59,152 nt of DNA from a virus, in the IMG/VR virus record IMGVR_UViG_3300005290_000034, positions 1-59,152 of that record, one strand, 5' to 3'. The position numbers were made by a program, and so were the translations under genes. Positions 7,832-14,044 of the stretch are shown piece by piece (position 1 is the stretch's first letter; every line of letters begins with the position of its first letter). The notes under the pieces were generated by a model that worked only from the letters and a program-made list of their open reading frames with translations, was not told the origin of the DNA and made no database searches.

Positions 7832-7883
7832 GGCGTTTGTCAATCGTCTCTGCCTGGGCCGAAAGCGCAGTCGCGGGCGGTTC

Positions 7884-8567
7884 TCATGTCAGATCGCAGT
7901 CTTTGATGGCTTGGAGGAAGATCGCTGCAATAGCGGGCACGATGGCATTTCCGAGAGCAGCGAGTCTGGCTCTAGGCGTGTCCAGCCTGCGGGATAGCCC
8001 ATGCGTCTCTCCCATTCCTCCGGGTCGATATTGGCGCCCTTGCACCCCGGCCACTTCTGCATTGACGCGCAATTCTGATTCGCCGTCGCAGTGGGTGTGG
8101 CCGAGAATCCAGTAGCGTGTGCGCCTATGGTCGAATCCGACGGCACAAGCCGGAACTTCAAACGTTTGCGTTTCGTAGCCGATGGAGTCCAGGTCAGAAA
8201 CCACTTGCTCGAGTGCCACGCTGTCGATGTGAGTAACGTTCTCACAGAGCACGCAAGCGGGCCGGCATGCTTTGACAACGCGCAACATTTCCGGCCAGAG
8301 GAAACGGTCATCTTCCGTGCCGTTGCGTCTCCCGCGACTGGCGGAACTGAACGGCTGACAGGGGAATCCTCCGGTGATAATGTCGCACTCGATTCGTTGA
8401 ACAGATCGAACGTCGTCATAGATCGGCACCCCGGGCCAGTGCTTCCGCAGGACTGCTTGGCAATACGGCTCGATCTCGCAGAAAGCTACAGTCTCGTAAC
8501 CGCCAACCATGCGCGCAGCCAGAGCAAATCCCCCGATCCCGCTGAACAGGTCTAGATGTCGAAGCAT
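7884..8567 (-). CDS. DNA cytosine-5 methyltransferase
   Basis: A 227-aa C5-methyltransferase: motif I LDLFSGIGGF at the N-terminus, motif IV GGFPCQPFS with catalytic Cys about 70, motif VI ENV (about 109-111), motif VIII RRTRYWILG, and motif X LGNAIVPAIAAIF at the C-terminus. The region between VIII and X is short, so the target-recognition domain is minimal. It is an orphan enzyme, presumably for modification of phage DNA against host restriction. A second long frame overlaps it on the same strand (see findings). Confidence 0.9.
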   Translation of the reverse strand: MLRHLDLFSGIGGFALAARMVGGYETVAFCEIEPYCQAVLRKHWPGVPIYDDVRSVQRIECDIITGGFPCQPFSSASRGRRNGTEDDRFLWPEMLRVVKACRPACVLCENVTHIDSVALEQVVSDLDSIGYETQTFEVPACAVGFDHRRTRYWILGHTHCDGESELRVNAEVAGVQGRQYRPGGMGETHGLSRRLDTPRARLAALGNAIVPAIAAIFLQAIKDCDLT

Positions 8568-8570
8568 GCT

Positions 8571-8747
8571 TCACGCGATGTGCACCAGCGCGACAATGGC
8601 GAGGGTAAGCATGAGCGTGAGCGCGGCGGCCTCGAGCCACTCGACGGTTACGCGCAGGCGATAGTCGGGCTCGAAATGAGGCACGGGGCGTGACCGCGGC
8701 CGCGGCTGGCGGGGATGTAAAGCGTGGTAAAGCCTGATACTGGCCAT
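8571..8747 (-). CDS. Small membrane protein (58 aa)
   Basis: The start is ATG 8745-8747, preceded by the purine-rich GGAAGGGTGGTAGGC. The N-terminal 35 residues are Arg/Pro-rich and cytoplasmic-looking; the C-terminal about 20 residues (AAALTLMLTLAIVALVHIA) form one transmembrane helix. It ends 3 bases before the methyltransferase ATG. Function unknown. Confidence 0.55.
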   Translation of the reverse strand: MASIRLYHALHPRQPRPRSRPVPHFEPDYRLRVTVEWLEAAALTLMLTLAIVALVHIA

Positions 8748-8865
8748 GCCTACCACCCTTCCGCGGTCTAATCGGCCGCAATGCCTTGTTGCGGATAGGG
8801 GCGAGTGGCTTTTAGAATCACCACAAGTCCCGTGCTCATGTTGCGATGACACGGTGATTCAGAAG

Positions 8866-8892
8866 CGGCTCGGAGCTACGCACTCCGGGCCG
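8866..8892. other. Intergenic hairpin
   Basis: An interrupted inverted repeat (CGGC-t-CGGAG / CTCCG-g-GCCG with a 7-base loop) lies in the 180-base gap between 8748 and 8927. On the plus strand it is followed by only three T residues. It could be a weak terminator or an RNA-processing structure; the rest of the gap shows no convincing gene. Confidence 0.3.
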
Positions 8893-8927
8893 TTTCGCTA
8901 TCTAGGGTATTACTCTTGCAGAGCCGC

Positions 8928-9284
8928 CTAATACTGACATTTTCTCACGCGAACGTCACGCCTTGGACTATACGGCGACTTCGCGTTGCTCCGCCCGAAT
9001 ATCAGCGCGGGACCACGCTTTTTATTGCACGATCGGCACAGCGGCACGACCGCCAACGGGCGCGTGTAGTCACGATGATCGTAAATCTGCGCGAAGGCTC
9101 CGCAATCCACACAATACGCGGTATCAATCGGAGGTAAATCACCGTTTTCTACGGCCTTCCGAACCGCGCTGTACGCGCGTGCTTTGTCTGCGTTCGTTCG
9201 TTTGACGCACGCCCAGCAGTAAACCGAATGCGGCTCTCGCTCGAAGGCCGATCCACAGCGCACGCAAAGGCTGATGACATTCAC
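8928..9284 (-). CDS. HNH-like zinc-binding protein (118 aa)
   Basis: Starts at GTG (9282-9284), overlapping the TGA of the HTH gene. It carries Cys pairs CVRCG, CWAC, CVDCG and CRSC plus YDHRDYTRPL, the layout of small phage HNH-type or zinc-ribbon proteins in which the histidine lies between the last two Cys pairs. It could be a nuclease or a structural zinc protein. It is the second gene of the leftward operon. Confidence 0.65.
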   Translation of the reverse strand: MNVISLCVRCGSAFEREPHSVYCWACVKRTNADKARAYSAVRKAVENGDLPPIDTAYCVDCGAFAQIYDHRDYTRPLAVVPLCRSCNKKRGPALIFGRSNAKSPYSPRRDVRVRKCQY

Positions 9285-9502
9285 AACCGCTTGCCTTTCT
9301 TCTGGGCTGGCTTCTGGCCCGTCAGCAGGTAGTTCCGGACGATCAAAAGCCGCCGATAGGACGGTTCCGAGGCGTAATCGTCCGCCCCGACTTTGGTAAT
9401 CCACGAGTAAGAGACCGCCGGGCGCAAATCATCGGCAATCTTCCTCCACTCGCCCCGGCGACTCCTGAGCGCCGCCGCCACTTCCGCAAATAGATCATCC
9501 AT
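9281..9502 (-). CDS. HTH DNA-binding regulator (Cro/CI-like)
   Basis: A 73-aa protein with a helix-turn-helix-like region (WRKIADDLRPAVSYSWITKV, then helical RRLLIVRNYL) and a basic tail. As first gene of the leftward operon, facing the rightward promoter, it is the natural candidate for the lytic or early switch regulator. The predicted -10 box at 9510-9515 places the transcript start within a base or two of the ATG (9500-9502), so the mRNA is probably leaderless. The assignment rests on position and the HTH pattern; no CI-like C-terminal domain exists. Confidence 0.6.
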   Translation of the reverse strand: MDDLFAEVAAALRSRRGEWRKIADDLRPAVSYSWITKVGADDYASEPSYRRLLIVRNYLLTGQKPAQKKGKRL

Positions 9503-9509
9503 ACGGCGG

Positions 9510-9539
9510 ATACTACCGTAAAATTTTGCGCGTGTGCAA
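9510..9539 (-). promoter_or_regulatory. Leftward sigma70-like promoter
   Basis: Read on the minus strand: -35 TTGCAC (9534-9539), 18-base spacer, -10 TAGTAT (9510-9515). Transcription would begin at about 9503, almost on the start codon of the HTH gene. Confidence 0.55.
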
Positions 9540-9563
9540 GCTATACATTAAAATAATGCTTGC
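9536..9563. promoter_or_regulatory. Inverted repeat, candidate operator
   Basis: GCAAGC-TATA-CATTA-AAA-TAATG-CTTGC is an inverted repeat centred between the divergent promoters, overlapping the -35 of each. TACCGTA (about 9514-9520) and TACGGTA (about 9594-9600) form a second, wider inverted pair. These are plausible operator sites for the adjacent HTH protein. Confidence 0.45.
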
Positions 9564-9588
9564 GTATCTGGTAAAACTTTGATAGTAT
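9560..9588 (+). promoter_or_regulatory. Rightward sigma70-like promoter
   Basis: -35 TTGCGT (9560-9565), 17-base spacer, -10 TAGTAT (9583-9588), or alternatively TATGAT at 9586-9591. It would drive the rightward early operon from 9622. A GGTAACAAA motif (9597-9605), shared with two other promoters here, lies just downstream. Confidence 0.5.
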
Positions 9589-9621
9589 GATTCTACGGTA
9601 ACAAACAAAGAGGCCAGCAAA

Positions 9622-9939
9622 ATGACACGCACACATACACCGTCCCCGTGGAAATTCAATACTGACGCAGACATTATCGAATCCTCGGACGAGCGACAGC
9701 TTGCGGCGGTATACGGTCCGAAAGCTGAGGCACATGCCAACGCCCGCCTGATCGCGGCGGCGCCGGATCTCGTCGAAACACTCGACGCCTTGGTGCAGAA
9801 ACTTGACATGATTGCGCCAAATATTGAAGCCGCAATTCTGTGCTGGCAGCGGCAATTTCCCCACCAATTGTTCATCGGTTATGCCGCCGAAATAACCGCG
9901 GCCCGTGACGCGCTCGCCAAGGCCGCGGCCGCAAAATAG
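9622..9939 (+). CDS. Early phage protein, HTPxPW/ANARLIAAAP family
   Basis: A 105-aa protein with the N-terminal HTPSPWKF and central ANARLIAAAPDLVETLDALV signatures of a very common small phage family of unknown function. First gene of the rightward operon, directly behind the divergent promoter. A paralogue lies at 11836-12147. Confidence 0.75.
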   Translation: MTRTHTPSPWKFNTDADIIESSDERQLAAVYGPKAEAHANARLIAAAPDLVETLDALVQKLDMIAPNIEAAILCWQRQFPHQLFIGYAAEITAARDALAKAAAAK

Positions 9940-9956
9940 TCCCGAAGCGTCATGCC

Positions 9957-9975
9957 AGGCAGGGAGACGAGATGA
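9957..9975 (+). repeat. Start-associated repeat, copy 1
   Basis: AGGCAGGGAGACGAGATGA: a 19-base sequence holding the ribosome-binding site and start codon of the following gene, repeated exactly at 10210, 10520 and 10750. Confidence 0.85.
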
Positions 9976-10196
9976 GTTATACGCCCCGCGCTGTGCGTCA
10001 AGCCATGCGACCCGACACACCAGAAGCGGTCGCCGAGCGCATCTATTACCGCCGCGTTGTGAAGCCGACTGTCGAACGCGAATTCGCGGATCGATATCCG
10101 ACCTTCCCTGAAGGCTTCACACGAGAGCAGGTCATGGAAGCGATTGACTGGCAAACGCGACGGCTCCAAGAGCTTGCCGCTCAGTGGAACACATGA
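9972..10196 (+). CDS. Hypothetical protein (74 aa)
   Basis: Starts within copy 1 of the 19-base start-associated repeat. The product is charged, with an aromatic-basic middle (ERIYYRRVVKPTVEREF) and a C-terminal helix (QVMEAIDWQTRRLQELAAQW). No family recognised. Confidence 0.65.
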   Translation: MSYTPRAVRQAMRPDTPEAVAERIYYRRVVKPTVEREFADRYPTFPEGFTREQVMEAIDWQTRRLQELAAQWNT

Positions 10197-10209
10197 ACGC
10201 ATTTTGTGC

Positions 10210-10228
10210 AGGCAGGGAGACGAGATGA
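10210..10228 (+). repeat. Start-associated repeat, copy 2
   Basis: Exact second copy of the 19-base sequence; its ATG (10225) starts the next small gene. Confidence 0.85.
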
Positions 10229-10341
10229 GCCTTTACGAAGTTTTCACGCGCGACGGCGAAACGTTTCTCGGCAAGCGTTGGCTTTGGTCGTGGCAGGCAG
10301 CGGAGCTGCGCGGTCGTGGTTACATCGTTGTTCTGTGGTGA
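10225..10341 (+). CDS. Small hypothetical protein (38 aa)
   Basis: Starts at the ATG inside copy 2 of the repeat. The product (SLYEVFTRDGETFLGKRWLW and so on) is a small beta-type chain rich in Trp. A longer in-frame extension upstream exists but overlaps the preceding gene; the repeat fixes the start here. Confidence 0.6.
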   Translation: MSLYEVFTRDGETFLGKRWLWSWQAAELRGRGYIVVLW

Positions 10342-10366
10342 CGCCGCCACTTTCTGGGAGATGGAG

Positions 10367-10483
10367 ATGACGAGACAGGAAGCTAGGGTAGTCCAATTTT
10401 TATCGATGATTCTTGGCTGCGTTCTGTGTGGGATTTTACTCTTATGCCTGACCGCGATCGTCGGCGTGACCAAGGTGTTGTGA
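10367..10483 (+). CDS. Single-span membrane microprotein (38 aa)
   Basis: ATG at 10367 behind GGGAGATGGAG, a degenerate version of the start-associated repeat. After a polar N-terminus (TRQEARVVQF) comes one transmembrane helix (LSMILGCVLCGILLLCLTAI). Function unknown. Confidence 0.5.
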   Translation: MTRQEARVVQFLSMILGCVLCGILLLCLTAIVGVTKVL

Positions 10484-10519
10484 AAAAACTAGCGCGATTC
10501 GCGAATGTCTCGCGAGGCA

Positions 10520-10538
10520 AGGCAGGGAGACGAGATGA
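10520..10538 (+). repeat. Start-associated repeat, copy 3
   Basis: Exact third copy of the 19-base sequence; its ATG (10535) starts the next gene. Confidence 0.85.
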
Positions 10539-10750
10539 GCCAGATCCAGTTTCTTCAAAAATGCGCCGCCGCGATGAACGGCTACCGTGAGCTGACGCAG
10601 GACGCTTCCTACGGTTCGCGTGTCGAGAACGGCCGCATGCAGCTCGTTCGCGTGACGTTCGATGAGCGCGGCAAGAGCCAGATCGAGGAATGCAGCGAGT
10701 GGATGCCGGTCGGCGAGTGGCTCGCGTTCATGGATTCGATTGCGGTCTGA
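10535..10750 (+). CDS. Hypothetical protein (71 aa)
   Basis: Start fixed by copy 3 of the repeat. An alpha/beta product with a Trp-rich C-terminus (EWMPVGEWLAFMDSIAV). Not recognised. Confidence 0.65.
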   Translation: MSQIQFLQKCAAAMNGYRELTQDASYGSRVENGRMQLVRVTFDERGKSQIEECSEWMPVGEWLAFMDSIAV

Positions 10751-10768
10751 GGCAGGGAGACGAGATGA
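10750..10768 (+). repeat. Start-associated repeat, copy 4
   Basis: Exact fourth copy, beginning on the last base of the preceding stop codon; its ATG (10765) starts the next gene. Confidence 0.85.
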
Positions 10769-10995
10769 ACGCGAGTTGCCTTTGCGGCGTGATCGAAAAA
10801 GGTCTGCCGCTTCCCGAGCGCGCCACATACGGCTCCATCGTCGGGACCTTGCGGCAGATGGAAGTCGGAGACAGCGCGTTCTTCCGCGGCGCCACGGTCA
10901 ACTCTATCAATTCCGGCGCGCGGTATGCGCTGGGAAGCGGGAATTACACGCTGCGCAAACTGAGCGGCGGCGTGCGCGTCTGGAGGACAACGTGA
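10765..10995 (+). CDS. Hypothetical protein (76 aa)
   Basis: Start fixed by copy 4 of the repeat. The product contains GTLRQMEVGDSAFFRG and a C-terminal TLRKLSGGVRVWRT, resembling small phage proteins with a beta-barrel-like fold that recur in early operons. Its stop overlaps a GTG start. Confidence 0.65.
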   Translation: MNASCLCGVIEKGLPLPERATYGSIVGTLRQMEVGDSAFFRGATVNSINSGARYALGSGNYTLRKLSGGVRVWRTT

Positions 10996-11216
10996 ACGCC
11001 TGTATGACGCCGCGCAAGCCCCACTTCTGGTTCAAGGACGGCAAGTGGCACGTGAAGACTAACTACTTTCTCGTTGATGGCGTATCGCCTGCCGACTGCT
11101 TCCTCAGCTTGTGCGGCGAAGAGAGTCAGGCTGGCGCGAGCGCGAATGCCCCGTGGGTAAAGCAGTCATCGATGCGCGCGATCGGGACAATTATGCGGCG
11201 GGGATTGTGGCGATGA
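10992..11216 (+). CDS. Hypothetical protein (74 aa), GTG start
   Basis: GTG at 10992 overlaps the preceding TGA; an ATG at 11004 is an alternative start. The first half is well formed (KPHFWFKDGKWHVKT, Trp-rich), while the last 25 residues look less protein-like. A neighbouring frame looks better over 11150-11212, so a small frameshift near 11120-11150 is possible. Confidence 0.5.
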   Translation: MNACMTPRKPHFWFKDGKWHVKTNYFLVDGVSPADCFLSLCGEESQAGASANAPWVKQSSMRAIGTIMRRGLWR

Positions 11217-11395
11217 ATAGCGACGGTAGCCCTACCCGCCTTGAGCTTGCCGCTGCTTACGAGGCCGAGCGGCGCCGACGCGAAGAGAAGAAGGACGATG
11301 CGCTCCGCACGGCGCGCGAATACCTGGAGGCGCTGCCGGAGGCGTATGACGTCGGGCCGGTGATCGAAACCATTGATGAGGCTTTGCAGCAATGA
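11213..11395 (+). CDS. Hypothetical helical protein (60 aa)
   Basis: ATG at 11213 overlaps the preceding TGA (ATGA). A highly charged helical product (AAAYEAERRRREEKKDDALR), probably a short coiled coil. Overlaps the next start by 4 bases. Confidence 0.55.
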   Translation: MNSDGSPTRLELAAAYEAERRRREEKKDDALRTAREYLEALPEAYDVGPVIETIDEALQQ

Positions 11396-11739
11396 TGGAG
11401 AAATACATTCTGGTCGATCGTGAACCGAAGCGTTGCGACGACATTCTAGAGTGGGGACGTTGGTATGAGACGGCCCAACGCCATATTGGCGACGACACGA
11501 TCAATGGCGTTCGTGTATCGACCGTGTTCCTCGGACTAGATCACAGTTTTAGTGAAGGAGATCCGATCCTATTCGAGACGATGGTATTCGGCGGCGAACA
11601 CAACGAATGGCAGGAACGCTATTTTACTTATGACGAAGCTGAAGCGGGACATAAGAATGTCGTCCGGCGGATTCGCCTAGGATTACACCCGAGTCGCGAG
11701 AACCTCATCGATGCCATTCGGGAAGGTAAGGCGCCATGA
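11392..11739 (+). CDS. Conserved phage protein (115 aa)
   Basis: A protein of a type I have seen in many proteobacterial phages: YILVDREPKRCDDILEWGRW, then RVSTVFLGLDHSF, then ILFETMVFGG and a C-terminal helix. Function not known; always in accessory early regions. The reading frame starts with ATG ATG over the preceding TGA. Confidence 0.75.
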   Translation: MMEKYILVDREPKRCDDILEWGRWYETAQRHIGDDTINGVRVSTVFLGLDHSFSEGDPILFETMVFGGEHNEWQERYFTYDEAEAGHKNVVRRIRLGLHPSRENLIDAIREGKAP

Positions 11740-11834
11740 TGGACCGCATCCTCTGGCTGATCCTGCCGACGTGCCTGCTGCTCGCGACGGTGTTCTTCAC
11801 GGCGGTTACGCTGCTTTCGATATTTGGGAGATGA
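11736..11834 (+). CDS. Single-span membrane microprotein (32 aa)
   Basis: ATG ATG over the preceding TGA at 11736. Nearly the whole peptide is one hydrophobic helix (LWLILPTCLLLATVFFTAVT). It is one of several such microproteins in this operon. Confidence 0.5.
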   Translation: MMDRILWLILPTCLLLATVFFTAVTLLSIFGR

Positions 11835-11835
11835 G

Positions 11836-12147
11836 ATGAAACATACGCCCGGACCGTGGGCAGTTCATTGGCCCGGTTATACGGTTGAGGCCGTTCATCC
11901 AGTTAGGAACGATGCAACGGGGAAAACTCCAGTCGCGTTCGTAACTGGATATTTTGCCGGTCAACAGACAGCTAACGCTCTTCTGATCGCCGCTGCGCCT
12001 GAACTATATGAGGCGCTACAGGCCATGCTGAACGGCGTCTATCACTACCATGATACCGCCGAACAGATTGCGGGGAACTGCGGAGAGTACCAGACCGTTA
12101 GACGTGCCCGCGCCGCTCTCGCCAAAGCCCAAGGAATATGCCGATGA
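11836..12147 (+). CDS. Early phage protein, HTPGPW family (paralogue)
   Basis: A 103-aa protein with KHTPGPWAVHW at the N-terminus, TANALLIAAAPELYEALQAML in the middle and a RARAALAKA helix at the end: the same family as the gene at 9622. The start is ATG 11836 behind GGGAGATGAG, which resembles the start-associated repeat. Confidence 0.75.
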   Translation: MKHTPGPWAVHWPGYTVEAVHPVRNDATGKTPVAFVTGYFAGQQTANALLIAAAPELYEALQAMLNGVYHYHDTAEQIAGNCGEYQTVRRARAALAKAQGICR

Positions 12148-12374
12148 CAAACGACGAAGTAAAGGTAGCTGCGGTGCTCGCGTTCCACCGCTTCTGCGCT
12201 GAGCAGAACATCGCCACATGCAACTTCGGCGACGAAGTGAAGATGGCGTGGATGGCCGCGTTCGTGGAAGGATGCCACTGGTCTGTGGATAAGACGACTA
12301 CGGAGGCCATCGAAATGCGGCGCCAGGAACACGAGGAAACGATGCGGCTGTTGCTGCAGGAAGGGAAAGCGTGA
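12144..12374 (+). CDS. Hypothetical protein (76 aa)
   Basis: ATG at 12144 overlaps the preceding TGA; another ATG 6 bases upstream is possible. Product helical, with a Trp/Cys-rich middle and an acidic-basic C-terminal helix. No family recognised. Confidence 0.6.
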   Translation: MTNDEVKVAAVLAFHRFCAEQNIATCNFGDEVKMAWMAAFVEGCHWSVDKTTTEAIEMRRQEHEETMRLLLQEGKA

Positions 12375-12652
12375 TGAAAGACGGCGGTCCAGCGTTTCCG
12401 AAATTATCACATTCAGATCATTACGTGAGTGAGGGTTACAGCATGCACGCCAGCTCCGATGGAATGTCCCTGCGCGACTACTTCGCGGCAGCGGCGCTCA
12501 ACGGGATTCTCTCTAACGATGAAACGATGCGCCAAGGAGTTCTGCTGACCAAGGACATGAAGGGCGTCGATTCGCTACAGACCGTAAATAGCCTACTTGC
12601 CTACGCCTATGCTGATGCCATGCTCAAGGCGCGCGCGTCAAACCGTGGATAA
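12371..12652 (+). CDS. Conserved phage protein, SLRDYFAA family (93 aa)
   Basis: Contains DGGPAFP near the start and GMSLRDYFAAAAL in the middle, then a helical C-terminus with AYADAMLKAR. This combination marks a widespread phage and prophage family of unknown function. GTG/ATG start overlapping the preceding TGA. Confidence 0.8.
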   Translation: MMKDGGPAFPKLSHSDHYVSEGYSMHASSDGMSLRDYFAAAALNGILSNDETMRQGVLLTKDMKGVDSLQTVNSLLAYAYADAMLKARASNRG

Positions 12653-12758
12653 TGAAGACGCGGGCATCTGGATCGGGATCGCCTGGTCGATTCTTTTCAG
12701 CGCGGGCTTGTGGCTGATCGGCGGGCTGATTCTGTGGTGGATATGGGAAGTCATGTGA
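12645..12758 (+). CDS. Membrane microprotein (37 aa), GTG start
   Basis: GTG at 12645 overlaps the end of the preceding gene by 8 bases. A Trp-rich hydrophobic stretch (LFSAGLWLIGGLILWWIW) forms one transmembrane helix. Function unknown. Confidence 0.45.
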   Translation: MDNEDAGIWIGIAWSILFSAGLWLIGGLILWWIWEVM

Positions 12759-12759
12759 C

Positions 12760-12948
12760 ATGACCTTAGAAGATCGAATCACGCAACTAGAAACAGAGTG
12801 TAAAGAAACGAGGCAAGCTCTGGAGTCTATCCTGCCATTCGTGGACGACGCGGAGGACGTGGCGAGCGTTTTCCCTGAGTCGGCGGCATCGGATCAATGT
12901 CGCGCCGCCGTGCAACTCGTGCGCGCTGTTCTGGCGAAATACCCATGA
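12760..12948 (+). CDS. Hypothetical coiled-coil protein (62 aa)
   Basis: N-terminal heptad-like helix (LEDRITQLETECKETRQAL) followed by an acidic middle and a helical C-terminus. Ends with an ATGA overlap. No family recognised. Confidence 0.6.
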   Translation: MTLEDRITQLETECKETRQALESILPFVDDAEDVASVFPESAASDQCRAAVQLVRAVLAKYP

Positions 12949-13028
12949 GCAACGTCCTGACCGTGCTCATGCTCTTGATCGCCGTCACGCTCATCGTGCT
13001 AGCGGCGACGGTGGGAGCCGCGACGTGA
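12945..13028 (+). CDS. Membrane microprotein (27 aa)
   Basis: ATG at 12945 overlaps the preceding TGA. A 27-aa peptide that is entirely hydrophobic after SNVL, one transmembrane helix. Its stop overlaps the next GTG, so both are likely translated in a coupled chain. Confidence 0.45.
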   Translation: MSNVLTVLMLLIAVTLIVLAATVGAAT

Positions 13029-13117
13029 ACGACTGGGCGCTTTTTGACGGAATACTCGTGCTGCTCGTGATGGTGGCTCTGTGGCTGATCGCGATGCACT
13101 ACGAAGGCAGAGAATGA
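13025..13117 (+). CDS. Membrane microprotein (30 aa)
   Basis: GTG at 13025 overlaps the preceding TGA. One transmembrane helix (ILVLLVMVALWLIAM) flanked by NDWALFDG and a charged tail HYEGRE. Paired with the preceding microprotein. Confidence 0.45.
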   Translation: MNDWALFDGILVLLVMVALWLIAMHYEGRE

Positions 13118-13140
13118 AACTTCTTCTACGGGAGGAATGT

Positions 13141-13668
13141 ATGAGTCTTTACAACGCACTTTTCGGCGTCAACAAAGCCGCGCCGCTATTGCTCGCGATG
13201 CTCGGGACCAAGCCAGACGATGTGCCGCGCTTTCGTGATTGCTTTTTACAAGACGGCCAGATTGTGATTCACACCAGAACGGGAGGCGGCAATCGAGATA
13301 GCTACGAAAATCCGGAGCGCCGTCGCGAAAGCTATCCAGACATCTATGACACGGAAGAAGCGGTTCAACAGGGGCCGTTCAACGAGGACTTGCGCCAATT
13401 ACCCGGCTACGTTTCCGACGAAGACGATGATTTCGATAGTACGTATGCCAACTTCTATTACGCGATACCGGAGCAATTCAAGCATCTGCTCGACAAGATA
13501 CCCGAGGGAGAAGACCCGGCGAAGCGCTGGCAAGACACATTCGCAAAACTCGAAGACGGCGACCTAAACGACCCTGTCGTAAAGCGTTGCATGGCTGTAA
13601 TGGAACCGATAGTAACAGAGATCAAAGACACACTCGACAACGGTAAGGGCGGCATCGTTTCGATATGA
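13141..13668 (+). CDS. Conserved phage protein (175 aa)
   Basis: Starts with SLYNALFGVNKAAPLLLAML and contains VPRFRDCF, VIHTRTGGGNRDSYEN and a DEDDDFDSTYANFYY segment. I recognise this as a conserved protein of phages and their hosts with unknown function. The GGGAGGAATGT before ATG 13141 supports this start over an in-frame ATG at 13114. Confidence 0.75.
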   Translation: MSLYNALFGVNKAAPLLLAMLGTKPDDVPRFRDCFLQDGQIVIHTRTGGGNRDSYENPERRRESYPDIYDTEEAVQQGPFNEDLRQLPGYVSDEDDDFDSTYANFYYAIPEQFKHLLDKIPEGEDPAKRWQDTFAKLEDGDLNDPVVKRCMAVMEPIVTEIKDTLDNGKGGIVSI

Positions 13669-13835
13669 ACAAACCATACCGCCTGCTCGATCCCGGTTTC
13701 GTCTACACGCCGAGCCATGCGAGCACCCCTGAACGCCTGCACGCCCGCATGAAGGAATGGCGCGAGCAGGCCAAGCAGAAGCGCAAGGAAGACGAGGAAG
13801 GTCACGCCGCTGAAAAAGAAAGTCGAATGCGATGA
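13665..13835 (+). CDS. Small basic helical protein (56 aa)
   Basis: ATGA overlap at both ends. N-terminus KPYRLLDPGFVYTPSHAS, then a long Lys/Arg/Glu helix. A common small phage protein of unknown function. Confidence 0.6.
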   Translation: MNKPYRLLDPGFVYTPSHASTPERLHARMKEWREQAKQKRKEDEEGHAAEKESRMR

Positions 13836-14044
13836 GTGACATCCCGAAGCCACGCATCTCGCGCTCATCTATCTTGCCCGGATGGGAATGTAGAGGCCAC
13901 GGCTATTCCGCTATGGGCTCGTGGGAGACGCCGCGCATGGCTTACCTCATGTGGCTAGAGAATTTCACACAGACAAACGCGGAATTTTATAAAGCACTTC
14001 AACGGATCAATCTAAAGGTATCGCAATGCAAAACGAAGTTGTAA
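13832..14044 (+). CDS. Hypothetical protein (70 aa)
   Basis: ATG overlaps the preceding stop; its 3' end overlaps the ERF gene by 19 bases. The product has a GWECRGHGYSAMGSW middle and a helical C-terminus. Not recognised; translational coupling to ERF is likely. Confidence 0.55.
   Translation: MSDIPKPRISRSSILPGWECRGHGYSAMGSWETPRMAYLMWLENFTQTNAEFYKALQRINLKVSQCKTKL

Noticed and set aside
7889-8419. A second minus-strand methyltransferase-like gene
   Set aside because: It overlaps the better-supported C5 methyltransferase in another frame; kept only as a finding because of a methylase-like motif.
8866-8892. Hairpin as a strong intrinsic terminator
   Set aside because: Only three T residues follow it and the stem is interrupted, so it is listed as an unassigned structure.
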